DNA of 64,000 nt from Canna indica (Eukaryota > Streptophyta > Magnoliopsida > Zingiberales > Cannaceae). Below the pieces are notes generated by a model. That model ran no database searches. It was given only the letters and a program-made list of their open reading frames with translations, and was not told where the DNA came from. Every line of letters starts with the position of its first letter. Positions within the stretch are counted from its first letter, which is position 1. Both the position numbers and the translations under genes were made by a program. Location of the stretch: contig CP136891.1 in assembly GCA_034359265.1 (NCBI GenBank), positions 47,050,001 to 47,114,000 on the forward strand, given 5' to 3'. Shown one piece after another: positions 1-9,795 of the stretch.

Positions 1-1245
1 AGGTTTTTAAAATGAAACTCTGCATTGAAACTTTGATATTTAGTATGTTAGCTTGCTAGTTGGTATATAATTTCATTTTGATACTAATGAAGCCTACTTG
101 CAAGTTAAGAAAGTGGTAAACAATTGAAGGCTATGCTATCTAAAAGAAAATGAAAAGTAAATGACAAGTTTGGCAAATTTCTAAGACTAAGGTATGGATT
201 TAATTTTATAAAAATCTTAGTATAATAATTGGATATCCATGTTTAATGATGTCTCTATACTCATGAATGTTTTTGCATAATAAATATTTGAATTTTCATG
301 AGTAGGCAATTTCATGATAACTAGGCAATTTCATGATATTAATATTGAATGAATTTGGACTAGTTTGAAATTTTTTATTAGAGACATCATTTTGAGTAAA
401 CACCAAAGAAACATATTTAGATACACATATCACATGAGTCTAGGTACTTAACCTTGAAAATTCATGTCTATATGAATAATGTGATAACTATATCACTTTA
501 GGAGACTTAAACTTGGAAAAGAGTGACCCAAGTCAACAAATCGACTTGGACACTTCATTTTAAGTCCAAACTTCATAAACATGTTTAGGAATATGTATGA
601 CATGTTTCCATGCATTTAGAATAAAAAATTCATATGAATATGGATAAAATAACATAGAGGTGGTTTCATGAAAATCTCTTTTGAACCAAGTTGACCCAAG
701 TCAATAAATTGACTTAGAGATCTCATTTTCAATCCATATTTGAGGAACATGTTTAAACTTACTCATGTTAGGTGTCCATAGGGTTAAGTTTGAAAAATCA
801 TGAGTAAATGATAAGATTGACACTTAGCAAGTTTCATGATAACAAGCTTAGTTTTGAATGAAACCATGCTAGGTTGATATCTTGACTTAATGATATAATT
901 TTCATTTTAAACTTGGCATACACTTTTTACATGATCATTATGTGATGTCATAAAAGTTTGAATGAAAATTGAACATGCTTTGGAAAATAACTGGAAATTA
1001 CAAAAAATGTCATTACGACCAACAATTAGTATGCATTCTCAGTTATTTCTAGAGAAATATAGAAAAATCCTTTTTAATTGATTCTTGAAATTGCACCTTC
1101 ACTGAAAAATCTAGGTTCTTCAGTAAAAATTTTGAAAAGTTTCATCAAGAATCTGATTTATAATGGAATTTTGAAATTAGATTTCAAAAATACAAAGTAT
1201 CATAGTTTTTGAAATATCAATCTTTCCGATACTTTGATTTTTCTT
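1..1245 (+). repeat. 3' non-coding internal region of a Sirevirus-like copia relic
   Basis: AT-rich DNA without a coding ORF. It matches 53215-54260 closely in the same order, for example the stretch about a gained or lost 'agcttgctagttggtatat' and 'cctacttgcaagtt', and the shared 'tccgatactttgattttt' near both ends. The second copy lies just upstream of a polypurine tract and 3' LTR, so this is the same 3' non-coding segment of another plus-strand copy. It is cut off by the window start and ends where minus-strand gypsy sequence begins near 1246. Phrases around 'aacttcataaacatgttta' recur every 150-250 bp, so the segment is itself internally repetitive. Confidence 0.7.
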
Positions 1246-1249
1246 AGAA

Positions 1250-1790
1250 CACACTCTGAGTCGACCCTGAATCCATCATCAGCGTCACCTCTGCGGACCA
1301 GATCCCTTGTTAGAGAACAAAATGCGCCCTCCTCCCGCGCTAACTCTCGAGCTAGGGGCCTTCTTTTGATTTCCAAATGAGCCAAACTGCCAATGAATTT
1401 TTTGCTCTAAGCATCTGCTACCACATTGGCTTTCCCCGGATGATACATAATAGTGCAGTCATAGTCCTTCAGGAGCTCCAGCCACCTTCTTTGCCTGAGG
1501 TTCAGCTCTTTTTGGGTAAGCAAGTACTGGATGCTCTTGTGATCTGTATAAATCTCATAAGTCTCTCCGTACAGGTAATGATGCCAAAGCTTTAGTGCAA
1601 AAACCACTGCTGCCAGCTCTAGATCATGCGTCGGGTAGTTCTTTTCATGCACTTTCAGCTGGCGGGATGCATAGGCTATGACTCTGCCAAATTGCATCAG
1701 AACGCAACCCATGCCAACCCGAGAGGCATCACAGTAGACCACAAACCCTCCTGAGCCGGAAGGTACGACCAACACGGGTGCCGACGTCAA
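1250..1790 (-). pseudogene. Ty3/gypsy RNase H (truncated)
   Basis: The translation carries the retroelement RNase H signature: [15 protein letters not shown] near the start, then the [19 protein letters not shown] segment with its catalytic-site glutamate and the [10 protein letters not shown] motif with its aspartate, ending at the connection-domain phrase [11 protein letters not shown]. The family normally continues into ALSR and the integrase zinc finger. Here a frame break follows; a short stretch in another frame (1250-1385) still resembles the spacer before integrase, after which the element ends abruptly. Not functional. Confidence 0.85.
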
Positions 1791-1973
1791 GCATTCCTTC
1801 AGCTTCTAAAAGCTCGCCTCACACTTGTCGTCCCAAACAAATCTAACCTTTTTCTGAGTTAACCGAGTCAAAGAGGCTGCAATGCTAGAGAAGTTCTCTA
1901 CGAACTTTCGGTAGCACCCGGCCAACCCAAGAAAGCTGCGGATCTCAGTCACCCTGGTTGGCCGCCTCCAATT

Positions 1974-2515
1974 CTACACCGCCTCCACCTTTGCAGGGTC
2001 TACCCTTATCCCTTGGAACCCTACGCTTTCTAACCAGAATTCACACTTGGAAAATTTAGCGAACAACCGGTGCTCTCTGAGGGTTTCCAGGACCCTCGTC
2101 AAGTGCTCGGAGTGCTCCTCCTCACTCTTGGAGTATATCAAGATGTCGTCAATGAAGACGATCACAAAACTGTCCATGTACTCCTTAAATACCCTGTTCA
2201 TCAGGTCCATGAAAGCAACAGGTGCATTGGTTAGACCAAAAGACATCACTTGGAACTCGTAGTGGCCATAGCGAGTCCTGAAGGCAGTCTTAGGCACATC
2301 GCAGTCCCGGATTCTCAACTGATGGTATCCGAACCTTAAGTCTATCTTCGAAAACCATTGTGCCCCCTGCAGTTGGTCAAACAAATCGTCTATCCTCGGT
2401 AGTGGATAACGATTCTTAATTGTCATTTTATTCAGCTGCCTATAGTCGATGCACATGCGCATTGACCCATCCTTCTTCTTCACGAAGAGCACCGGAGCAC
2501 CCCATGGTAACACGC
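1974..2515 (-). pseudogene. Ty3/gypsy reverse transcriptase
   Basis: The fragment begins at [21 protein letters not shown] and runs through the palm and thumb. The first catalytic aspartate region ([13 protein letters not shown]) and the catalytic FIDDILIYS box are present, so the core is recognisable, and the downstream [10 protein letters not shown] segment corresponds to the family's 'FLGH' motif with a substitution. Stops separate it from the protease piece upstream and the RNase H piece downstream. The enzyme would copy element RNA into cDNA in virus-like particles; this copy cannot make it. Confidence 0.9.
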
Positions 2516-2987
2516 TCAGCCGATGAAACCCAGGTCCAGCATTTCTTGCAGCTGCACTTTTAGCTCCTTGAGTTCGACCGGCGCCATCCTATAGGGTGGG
2601 ATGGAGATCGGCTTCACTCCGGGCTGTAAATCAATGCAGAAATCCACCTCTCTCCTGGGTGGCAATCCCGATAACTCCTCGGGAAATACATCGGGGAACT
2701 CACAGACTACCTGAGTACCACCGATATCCCTTGCTGCATCTCCCTTTTCCTCTGCCACAGATACGAAGGCCAGGAAGGACTGGCAGCCCCCCTGAAGCAG
2801 TTTACGAGCCTTAAGGGTTGAGATGACCCCAATCGGCTCGCTTCTTCCTTCTCCTTGGAAGGAGAGCTGCGGCAACCCGGGCTTGCTGAATATGACTGTC
2901 TTAGCCCTACAATCCAGCAACGCAAAGTGCTCCACCAGCCAATCCATGCCGAGAATGACATCGAGTTCAGGCGTGGGCAGGAGTGTC
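2516..2987 (-). pseudogene. Ty3/gypsy protease C-terminal half and RT linker
   Basis: After the copia-A insertion point the reading continues LLPTPELDVILGMDWL, the conserved C-terminal motif of gypsy aspartic protease (family form ILGMDWL), followed by the linker to RT with VCEFPDVFPEELSGLPP and the [20 protein letters not shown] segment that opens RT. The N-terminal half with the active site is 8.3 kb away at 11264-11448. The two halves fit together once copia-A and one copy of its 5-bp target duplication are set aside. Confidence 0.88.
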
Positions 2988-3645
2988 TGTTGGGTGGACC
3001 TTGACACTAGAAGGGGGGGTTGAATAGTGTCAATCCCCTTTTACACTTTTTCTTTTACTTAATTTAATCTTTAAGTAATGCAATTGTTCTTTGATGATTG
3101 ATATGATCACAATTCAATGGCAACGATAAGAGCAAGTAAATAGCAATGCAAACAAGAGTATTTTATTGTGGTTCGGCCAACCGCCTACTCCACTACCTTG
3201 GCTCATTACCAAGGATTTCTAAACACTACTTTATAGAATTTATGTTTTCCTTTGAATAAACTTGAGGACACCCTTTTCCCTCACTTGGAGAACACCTCAA
3301 TCCTATTCACCTAGGCAAAACACAATTCTACAAAGTTGAACCCTAAGTGTTTCCTAGCACACCTAACAAGCTATCTCAAACTTGAAAGCAAGATACAATT
3401 AAGATCAAATACAAGGAAAGAGCTAAAGAATGAAATATTGAACCAAGCTTTTTTCCACCGCCTTCTTGTCTTCAACATGCAACTGGATGATGACTCAAGA
3501 AGTGCAGCATAGTTGAAGCAGAACAGTGCCTAGTATTGATGTTGAGACTGGGAGCAGAGAGCGCGCGCAGGTGTAGATCTTTGAAGGCTTTAAAGAACTC
3601 TTTTTAATGCTCAATAATGTTTGCAAGAAGTTCTAAAAAAGTTAG

Positions 3646-3670
3646 GTGAGGGGTATTTATAACCCCTCAC
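3646..3670 (-). promoter_or_regulatory. TATA box inside a perfect inverted repeat (copia-A 3' LTR)
   Basis: Arms GTGAGGGGT and ACCCCTCAC (9 bp, perfect) flank ATTTATA, which reads TATAAAT on the transcribed minus strand. It is the best TATA candidate of the LTR, with the U3 palindromes upstream of it. The identical arrangement is in the other LTR. Confidence 0.65.
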
Positions 3671-3699
3671 TCGAACGACCCGTTCAACGGGTGAAAAAT

Positions 3700-4125
3700 C
3701 GACCGTTGAAGCCGTTCGGTCGCAGGGCCGGTCGATCGACGGATCGACCGCCAGTGCGACCGCTGGCAACTGAGAGAGGTAGGTCGACTGATGGGTCAAC
3801 CGCCCATAATTCTTCTAACATTCGGTCGACACGTCGGTCGACCGAATGACTGCAGCGAGTCACACGATTAGGCTATCTTAAGGTCGGTCGACCGATTGGT
3901 CGACCGTTACTTTTTTGCCAATTTTTTGCCTCTGTCGATCGACCAACCAGTCGACCGACGCAGCCCAGCTTGTTTGGCCTTCGCCACATTCGGTCGATCG
4001 ACTGGTCAACCGAATGGCTTCTGCCAATTTTTTGCATCTTCGATCGACCAGTCGGTCGACCGAATGGGTTGCTATGCTATACTATTGCCCTGTTCGGTCA
4101 ACCGACCGGTCGACCGAACTCAGGC
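3700..4125. repeat. Cluster of GGTCGACC-type palindromes in U3
   Basis: About eight imperfect palindromes of 24-28 bp are spaced by unrelated sequence. Typical units start TTCGGTCGAC or TTCGGTCAAC and end GGTCGACCGAA. Different units use GATCGACC or CAACCGACC cores, but each remains self-complementary. The cluster lies upstream of the TATA hairpin, so it is a candidate binding array for a dimeric regulator. Maize Sireviruses are known for analogous tandem palindromes in U3. Open frames rich in Arg-Ser-Thr-Asp across this region are by-products. Confidence 0.75.
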
Positions 4126-4450
4126 TGAGGATGATTTCTTCCATGTCTTTTTACAAGCCTTTTCTATGGGTTTGGTTATCAAGTTTCAACTTGGATAACC
4201 TTACAATTTTGGCTTGGGATAAACTATCTTAGAGACATATTACATTAATTATACTTGTCTTAATCCCGAGCCTTCTTCAACGATTTCTTCTTCCGTTTCT
4301 TTGACGATCTTTCTCGTCATCCCGTTTGAACGGAATTGGCATGCGTATCGCAACCTCAACCTGAACTCAAAACTTTACACTTTGGATTAAATACATGTTT
4401 GTTATCATCAAAATAACGATCGAGGTTTAAGAGAGATCCTTAAGCCAACA

Positions 4451-4770
4451 ATCTCCCCCTTTTTGATGATGACAAATATACCATGAAATTTTAAGAAAAC
4501 ATAGGCATTTGTGAGTTTGAGTTAAGGCATTCAAGAGTTAGGGTATGCAAGATATGTGCCTTAGCATATGCAATCAACTATCCAACTTAGCATATGCATT
4601 CAACTACTTATGACTCAACTTATGCTCCCCCTATCTAATTAGCATATGCATTCACCTATGCTCCCCCTACCATTGTGCATGTCATTTTTAACTCCCCTTA
4701 ACTATAAAACTCACACTACCTATATGCATCGTGAAAACCAAGTGTGACCTTACTGTTTCTCCCCCTTTTG
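4451..4770 (-). other. Multiple polypurine tracts before the copia-A 3' LTR
   Basis: Read on the minus strand, AAAAAGGGGGAGA abuts the LTR (4452-4465), and further G-runs of the form AGGGGGAG occur near 4624-4633, 4660-4669 and 4758-4769. The LTR-proximal one should prime plus-strand DNA synthesis. Several copies of this motif in the 3' non-coding region are a published hallmark of Sireviruses. No ORF is seen between these tracts and the RNase H stop at 5017. Confidence 0.8.
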
Positions 4771-5016
4771 ACATCAATCAAAAAGGGTAAGAATTAAGGT
4801 AGAATTAATGAAATTTCATCATAAAACCAAAAAACCGAGAAAGACACAAAAAAAAACAAATATCATCTACCACTATAGTCCTTCCCACTAATGTAAGCCT
4901 ATAGAAGACAAACACTAATAGGTCGCAAAGCCCCACTATAGAGCAATACATAAGTGTGATGATACTTCTATAGAATGCAAGTTTTGAAAATATGTAAATT
5001 TTGAGAAAAATATTCT

Positions 5017-6451
5017 TTAATCACAAGGTAAAGCACAAATTCCTAGTTGCATCCTTAAAGTTGTGAAACTTTCTTCAACTAAGGGTTTTGTAAATATATC
5101 GGCAAGTTGTTTATCAGTGAATACAAATTCTACCGATATATTTTCCTTAGCTACATTATCCCTAAGAAAATGATGTCTCAAATCAATATGCTTAGTTCTA
5201 GAATGTAGAATGGGATTTTTGGTTAAATTAATTAATTGTACTAGTATTATCACAATGTATAGGTATGCAAGAATACCTAAGTCCATAGTCTAAAAGGGTT
5301 TGTTTCATCCAAAGGACTTACGCACAATAACTAGCCGCGGTGATGTATTCCGCTTCAGTAGTTGAAAGCGCAACCGAGTTTTGTTTCTTTGAGAACCAAA
5401 AAATAAGACTCGCTCCTAAGAATTGACAACACCCACTAGTGCTTTTCCTATCTACCTTACATCCGGCAAAATCAGGGTCCGAAAAATTGATTAAATCAAA
5501 TGATGCATGACATGGATACCATAATCCTAAGTCAACCGTGCCCTTTAGATATCTCATTATACGTTTTACCGCACTTAAATGAGACATCTTGGGGCAAGAT
5601 TGAAACCTAGCACATACACATACGCTAAACATGATATCGGGTCTACTTGCGGTTAAATAAAGGAGACTACCGATCATACCTCGATATCGTTTTTCGTCCA
5701 CTTTAATGCCCTCTTCATCTTTGTCAAGCTTGATGGATGCGCTCATAGGTGTAGAAGCTATCTTGGCTTCATTCATCCCGAACCTTTTGATGAGCTCCTT
5801 TGTGTACTTAGCTTGATTGATGAAGATCCCTTTGTTGGTTTGCTTGATTTGTAGACCAAGCATGAAGGAGAGCTCTCCTATCATGCTCATCTCAAATTCA
5901 TCCTGCATACACTTAGCAAACCACTCACAAAGCATTTCATTAGTGGCACCAAAAATTATATCATCAACATAGATTTGAACTAGTAGCATATCATTTTCAT
6001 GGTGCTTGATGAAAAGTAAAACATCCACTTTTCCTATATCAAAACCTTGTTCAATTAAGAAAATAGAAAGTCTTTCATACCAAACCCTAGGGGCTTGTTT
6101 TAAACCATATAAAGTCTTTTTAAGTTTGAAAATATGATTTGGAAACTCAAAATTTTCAAAACCGGGGGGTTGTTCAACATAAATTTCTTCATTTATAAAA
6201 CCATTTTAAAAAGCACTTTTTACATCCATTTGAAAGAGTTTAAAACCCTTAAAGCTAGCATATGCTAAAAGCATCCTAATTGCTTCTAATCTAGCTACGG
6301 GAGCATATGTTTCATTATAGTCTATTCCTTCTTGTTGGTTGTACTCTTGTGCCACTAGCCTAGCTTTGTTTCTAATAACTAGTCCTTTATCTAGCTTATT
6401 CCTAAATACCCACTTGGTTCCAATTATGGTTTGATCAGTAGGTCTAGGCAC
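5017..6451 (-). pseudogene. copia-A reverse transcriptase and RNase H
   Basis: From 6451 the translation reads TKWVFRNKLDKG, then VAQEYNQQEGIDYNETYAPVAR and the FQMDVKSAF block, where a TAA near 6200 interrupts the family's 'LNG'. After a gap the catalytic YVDDIIFGAT box follows, then the SRPDIMFSVCVCARFQ segment and RNase H (DRKSTSGCCQFLG, ALSTTEAEYITAA, GLRYSCIPIHCDN in a broken frame, ending with DIFTKPL near 5060). Breaks near 6200, 6030 and 5300 disable the enzyme. All expected domains are still present in order. Confidence 0.92.
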
Positions 6452-6654
6452 TAAGTCTCATACATCATTGCTATCAAATTGGTTGAGTTCTTCTTGCATA
6501 GCTAATACCCAAAACTCATCTTCTATAGCTTCCTTAACATTCTTAGGCTCTATTTGAGAAACAAAAGCTACATATTGGCACAAATTTTTAAGTTTAGAAC
6601 GTGTTACCACTCCTATTGAAGGCTCTCCAATGACTTGGTCCATTGGATGATCTC

Positions 6655-7730
6655 TTACCAATCGGTATTCCTTAGGGAGAGGTGGTAGAGCTTCTTCTTC
6701 TTCATCTTCAACTTGAGGTTGACTTGAGGATGGAGGTTCTTCATGTTGGGTCTTCTCATTATCTTCATCCTCCACTTATCATGAAGTGTGAGATCCTCAA
6801 GCACCTCACCTACATTCATAATCTTGACATTTCTTGAAGAATCATTAGTTTCATTGAAAGTAACATGTATGGATTCTTCAACAATCATTGTCCTACGGTT
6901 ATAAACTCTATAAGCCTTAGAGTTAGTAGAGTAACCTAGGAAAATTCCTTCGTCGGATTTAGAATCAAATTTTCCTAAATTCTCTTTAGTATTTAAAATG
7001 AAATATTTACATCCAAAAACATGAAAATATCCTACATTTGGGATTTTACCATTCCAAAGCTCAAAAGGTATTTTCTTTATTTGTGGTCTTAATAAAACTC
7101 GATTAAGAACATAACACGAAGTATTTATGGCTTCGGCCCAAAAATATTTAGGCAAATTATTTTCGCATAACATGGTCCTAGCCATTTCTTGTAAAGTTCT
7201 ATTCTTCCTCTCAACCACCCCATTTTGTTGAAGGGTCCTAGGGGAAGAAAAGGTACGTTGAATACCTAAATCATCACAAAATTCGAATTTTTTTTCATTT
7301 TTAAACTTCCCTCCATTGTCACTCCTAATTTTCAAAATAGAAACTCCTTTTTCATTTGAAACTTTCTTTGCAAATTTTTTGAAAAACTCAAAAGTTTTAT
7401 TTTTTTAGCCAAAAAGAAAACCCAAGTATATCTAGAAAAATCATCAACCAATACATAGCAATAAAGCTTTCCACCTAGACTAGCTACATCACATGGATCA
7501 AAGAGATACATGTGCACAAGCTCAAGAATTCTAGATGTACTAACTTGATTAATACTATGAAATGATGATTTTACTTGTTTATAAGTTAGTTGACATGCAT
7601 CACAAAGTTTATCTTTTTCAAACTTTATCTTAGGTGATCCTTTTACTAAGTCTTTCCTAGATATCTCTTGGATGAGGCTCATGCTAGCATGTCCTAGCCT
7701 TCTATGCCACAACCAAGAGTCATTTTCCAT
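6655..7730 (-). pseudogene. copia-A integrase
   Basis: The upstream part (from 7730) is the GAG-pre-integrase domain with WLWHRRLGHASMSLIQ and a C-X2-C near LCDACQ, forming the HHCC zinc-binding region. A break near 7335 separates it from the catalytic core: IRSDNGGKFKNEKKFEFC supplies the second catalytic aspartate and NGVVERKNRTLQEMARTML the glutamate region. FGCKYFILNTKENLGKFD and GIFLGYSTNSKAYRVYN follow, typical of the copia integrase C-terminus. The linker to RT (6458-6775) is acidic. The frame break makes it non-functional. Confidence 0.92.
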
Positions 7731-7743
7731 AGCAACTAAGCAT

Positions 7744-8133
7744 CTAACATGAGGATTGGGTAAGACATTTAATTAGGGTGTATATATTTTCTTGCCTATT
7801 TCCTATGAACATGATGTCATTTGAAGGTGTACTTCTAATAATGCATTTAGATGCTTCAAAGATAATTATGTATCCATTATCACATAATTGGGATATGCTA
7901 ATCAAATTATGCTTTAAACCATCAACTAACAAAATATTTTTGATACATGGGTAAGGGAGTATACCTATGTCACCAATGCCAACAATCTTACCTTTGATAT
8001 AGTCTCCAAATGTGACATGTCCACCATCTTTACTTGATAGGGTTGCAAACAAATTGATGTCTCCCGTCATGTGCTTGGAGCAATCGCTATCCAATATCCA
8101 AGTGCTCCTACTTGATTGAGGATGCTTCTCCAT
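7744..8133 (-). pseudogene. copia-A aspartic protease
   Basis: The active-site segment reads WILDSDCSKHMTGD where the family has DSGxSxHMT; the glycine of the DSG triad is replaced by aspartate, which should cripple the protease. The fold continues through GDYIKGKIVGIGDI and LLVDGLKHNLISISQLCD, both standard landmarks of plant copia proteases. It lies directly downstream of gag and upstream of the integrase zinc domain, as expected. Confidence 0.88.
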
Positions 8134-9738
8134 CTACAAAAGGAGAAGAAACTTCCTTAGGTACCCAAATTTTCTTGGGTCCTTGGGTGTTAGTCAATTT
8201 TGGAACCCATGTGAATCTTGTATGTGAGTTCCTTCTTAATGCACAATCTTTGGCCATATGACCAAAAATACTATAAGAAAAATAATTTCCATAAAATTTT
8301 CTTTGTGTGTGTGTGTGAGCATGGGAGTATGATGATTTCTTTTTATTGACAACTTTTGGCATGACATTTTGAATAGTTGTCATCTTTTCATTGAGCATGC
8401 AAAGTTCCTTTTTTAATGTAAGCATGCTATCATTTAAATGCTCTACTGTATCATATAAATACTTGTTTTCTTTTTCTAGTTTTTCATTGTCAATATCTAG
8501 GTCTTTCTTAGCCTTTTCTAGGGTGCAATTTTCTTCCTTAAGATTGTCTGTTTCTTTCCTAAGGTCTTTACATGAAAGTAATAAGCTATCATTTTCAATT
8601 TCTAACGATCTATTGTCCTTTTTGAGATCTCTAAATTTCTCCTAATTGTAATGAACTCATCATGCATTTGCTCAAATTCAATTTGTAATTCTTCTTGAGT
8701 AAATGAATTTTCACCAAAATTAAATTTTACCTTATCATCCTTTGCCATCAAGCAAAGGTTTGCTTTTTCACTCCTTGCTTCTTCTTCACTTGATGAGGCC
8801 TCGCTTTCGTCCCATGTAGCCATCATTGCCTTCTTCTTCTTCTTGTACTTTTCTTTCTTGTGAGGGTTGGAGGTAGTGGCCATCTTTAGAAGCGGGCAAT
8901 CCTTCCTTAGGTGCCCCGTCTTGTTGCAATTGTTGCAAGTGTAGCAACTTCTTCTGTTCGTCATGCCTCCCCTCATGAAGCTCATGAACCTTCTAGCAAG
9001 CATCGCCATTTCTTCAAGATCATCTGTCTCTTCTTCGGATGACGATGAATCTTCGACTCGATGTGATGCTTTTAAGGCAATGGTCTTGCCTTTTGAAGCA
9101 TCTTCTTCTTGATATTGCTTCATGTGGGTCTCATGTGTCATGAGAGACCCAATGAGCTCGGTGATCTTCAATGTGCTCAAGTCCTTGGCTTTCATGATGG
9201 CCGTCGCTTTGGACTCCCAAGATTTTGGAAGGGAGTGGAGGAGCTTCCTTACCTTCTCCTCTTCCCTTATCTCCCTGCCAAGGTTAGCTAAGCCGTTCGT
9301 AATATTTTGAAACCTATCATGCATGGCATCAATAGACTCATGTGAAAACATTTTAAACATTTCATAGTCATGCATGAGTAAATTGATTTTGGATTCATTT
9401 ACTTGCGAAGTCCCTTCATGGGTGGTCTCTAGGACCTTCCATACTTCGTATGCGGACTTGCATGTAGAGATCCTATTAAATTCATTAATTGATAGACCGC
9501 AATATAGAGCATTGACGGCCTTGGCATTAGAATTAAAGAGCCTAACTTCCTCTTGGTCCTATTTATTCATGTCCTTATCGGGTTGTTTATACTCTACTAA
9601 GATCATCCTCCATACATCCATGCCTAAGGATTGAAGGAAGCCATTCATGTGAATCTTCCAATAGGCATAGTTGTTCCCATTGAATAGTGGTGGAGTATTA
9701 GTAGAGGACCCTTGAGCTAATTGGATTTCACTAGACAT
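8108..9738 (-). pseudogene. copia-A gag (UBN2-type) with zinc knuckle
   Basis: The start is the ATG at 9736-9738, about 40 bp inside the primer site, opening MSSEIQLAQGS and then NGNNYAYWKI, the N-terminal gag motif of this family. An in-frame TAG at 9559-9561 interrupts it. The central part contains NLLMHDYEMFKM, the REEEKVRKLLHSLP segment and a CCHC knuckle (CNNCNKTGHLRKDC, about 8900-8940), followed by a Lys/Ser/Glu-rich stretch and a coiled-coil-like region. A second, degenerate knuckle (FGHMAKDC) lies near 8250. The large size agrees with a Sirevirus gag. Confidence 0.9.
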
Positions 9739-9781
9739 TTTGATTTGTAGGGAAGATGGTTAAATCTTAGCCTACGACCTA

Positions 9782-9794
9782 GCTCTGATACCAA
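9782..9794 (-). promoter_or_regulatory. copia-A primer binding site (initiator tRNA-Met)
   Basis: On the minus strand TTGGTATCAGAGC follows the 5' LTR by one base. It is the standard plant PBS complementary to the 3' end of initiator methionine tRNA, which primes minus-strand cDNA synthesis. Confidence 0.9.
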
Positions 9795-9795
9795 T

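Larger units (their letters stand above)
2988..4450 (-). repeat. copia-A 3' LTR
   Basis: Begins TGTTGG on the plus strand and ends CCAACA, next to the polypurine tract. Compared with the other LTR (9796-11258) it is very similar throughout; clear indels fall within the palindrome cluster. It contains a conserved block near its start (3168-3224) with hairpin CCTTGG/CCAAGG, a TATA hairpin at 3646-3670 and the GGTCGACC-type palindromes at 3700-4125. Confidence 0.93.

Noticed and set aside
3646..4232. Open frames rich in Arg-Ser-Thr-Asp repeats (also 10452-10833 and 23726-23985)
   Set aside because: They are by-products of the GGTCGACC palindromes, occur on both strands, and lie inside LTRs.
4800..5016. 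Envelope-like ORF after copia-A pol, as in some Sireviruses
   Set aside because: No open frame of useful length between the RNase H stop and the polypurine tracts.
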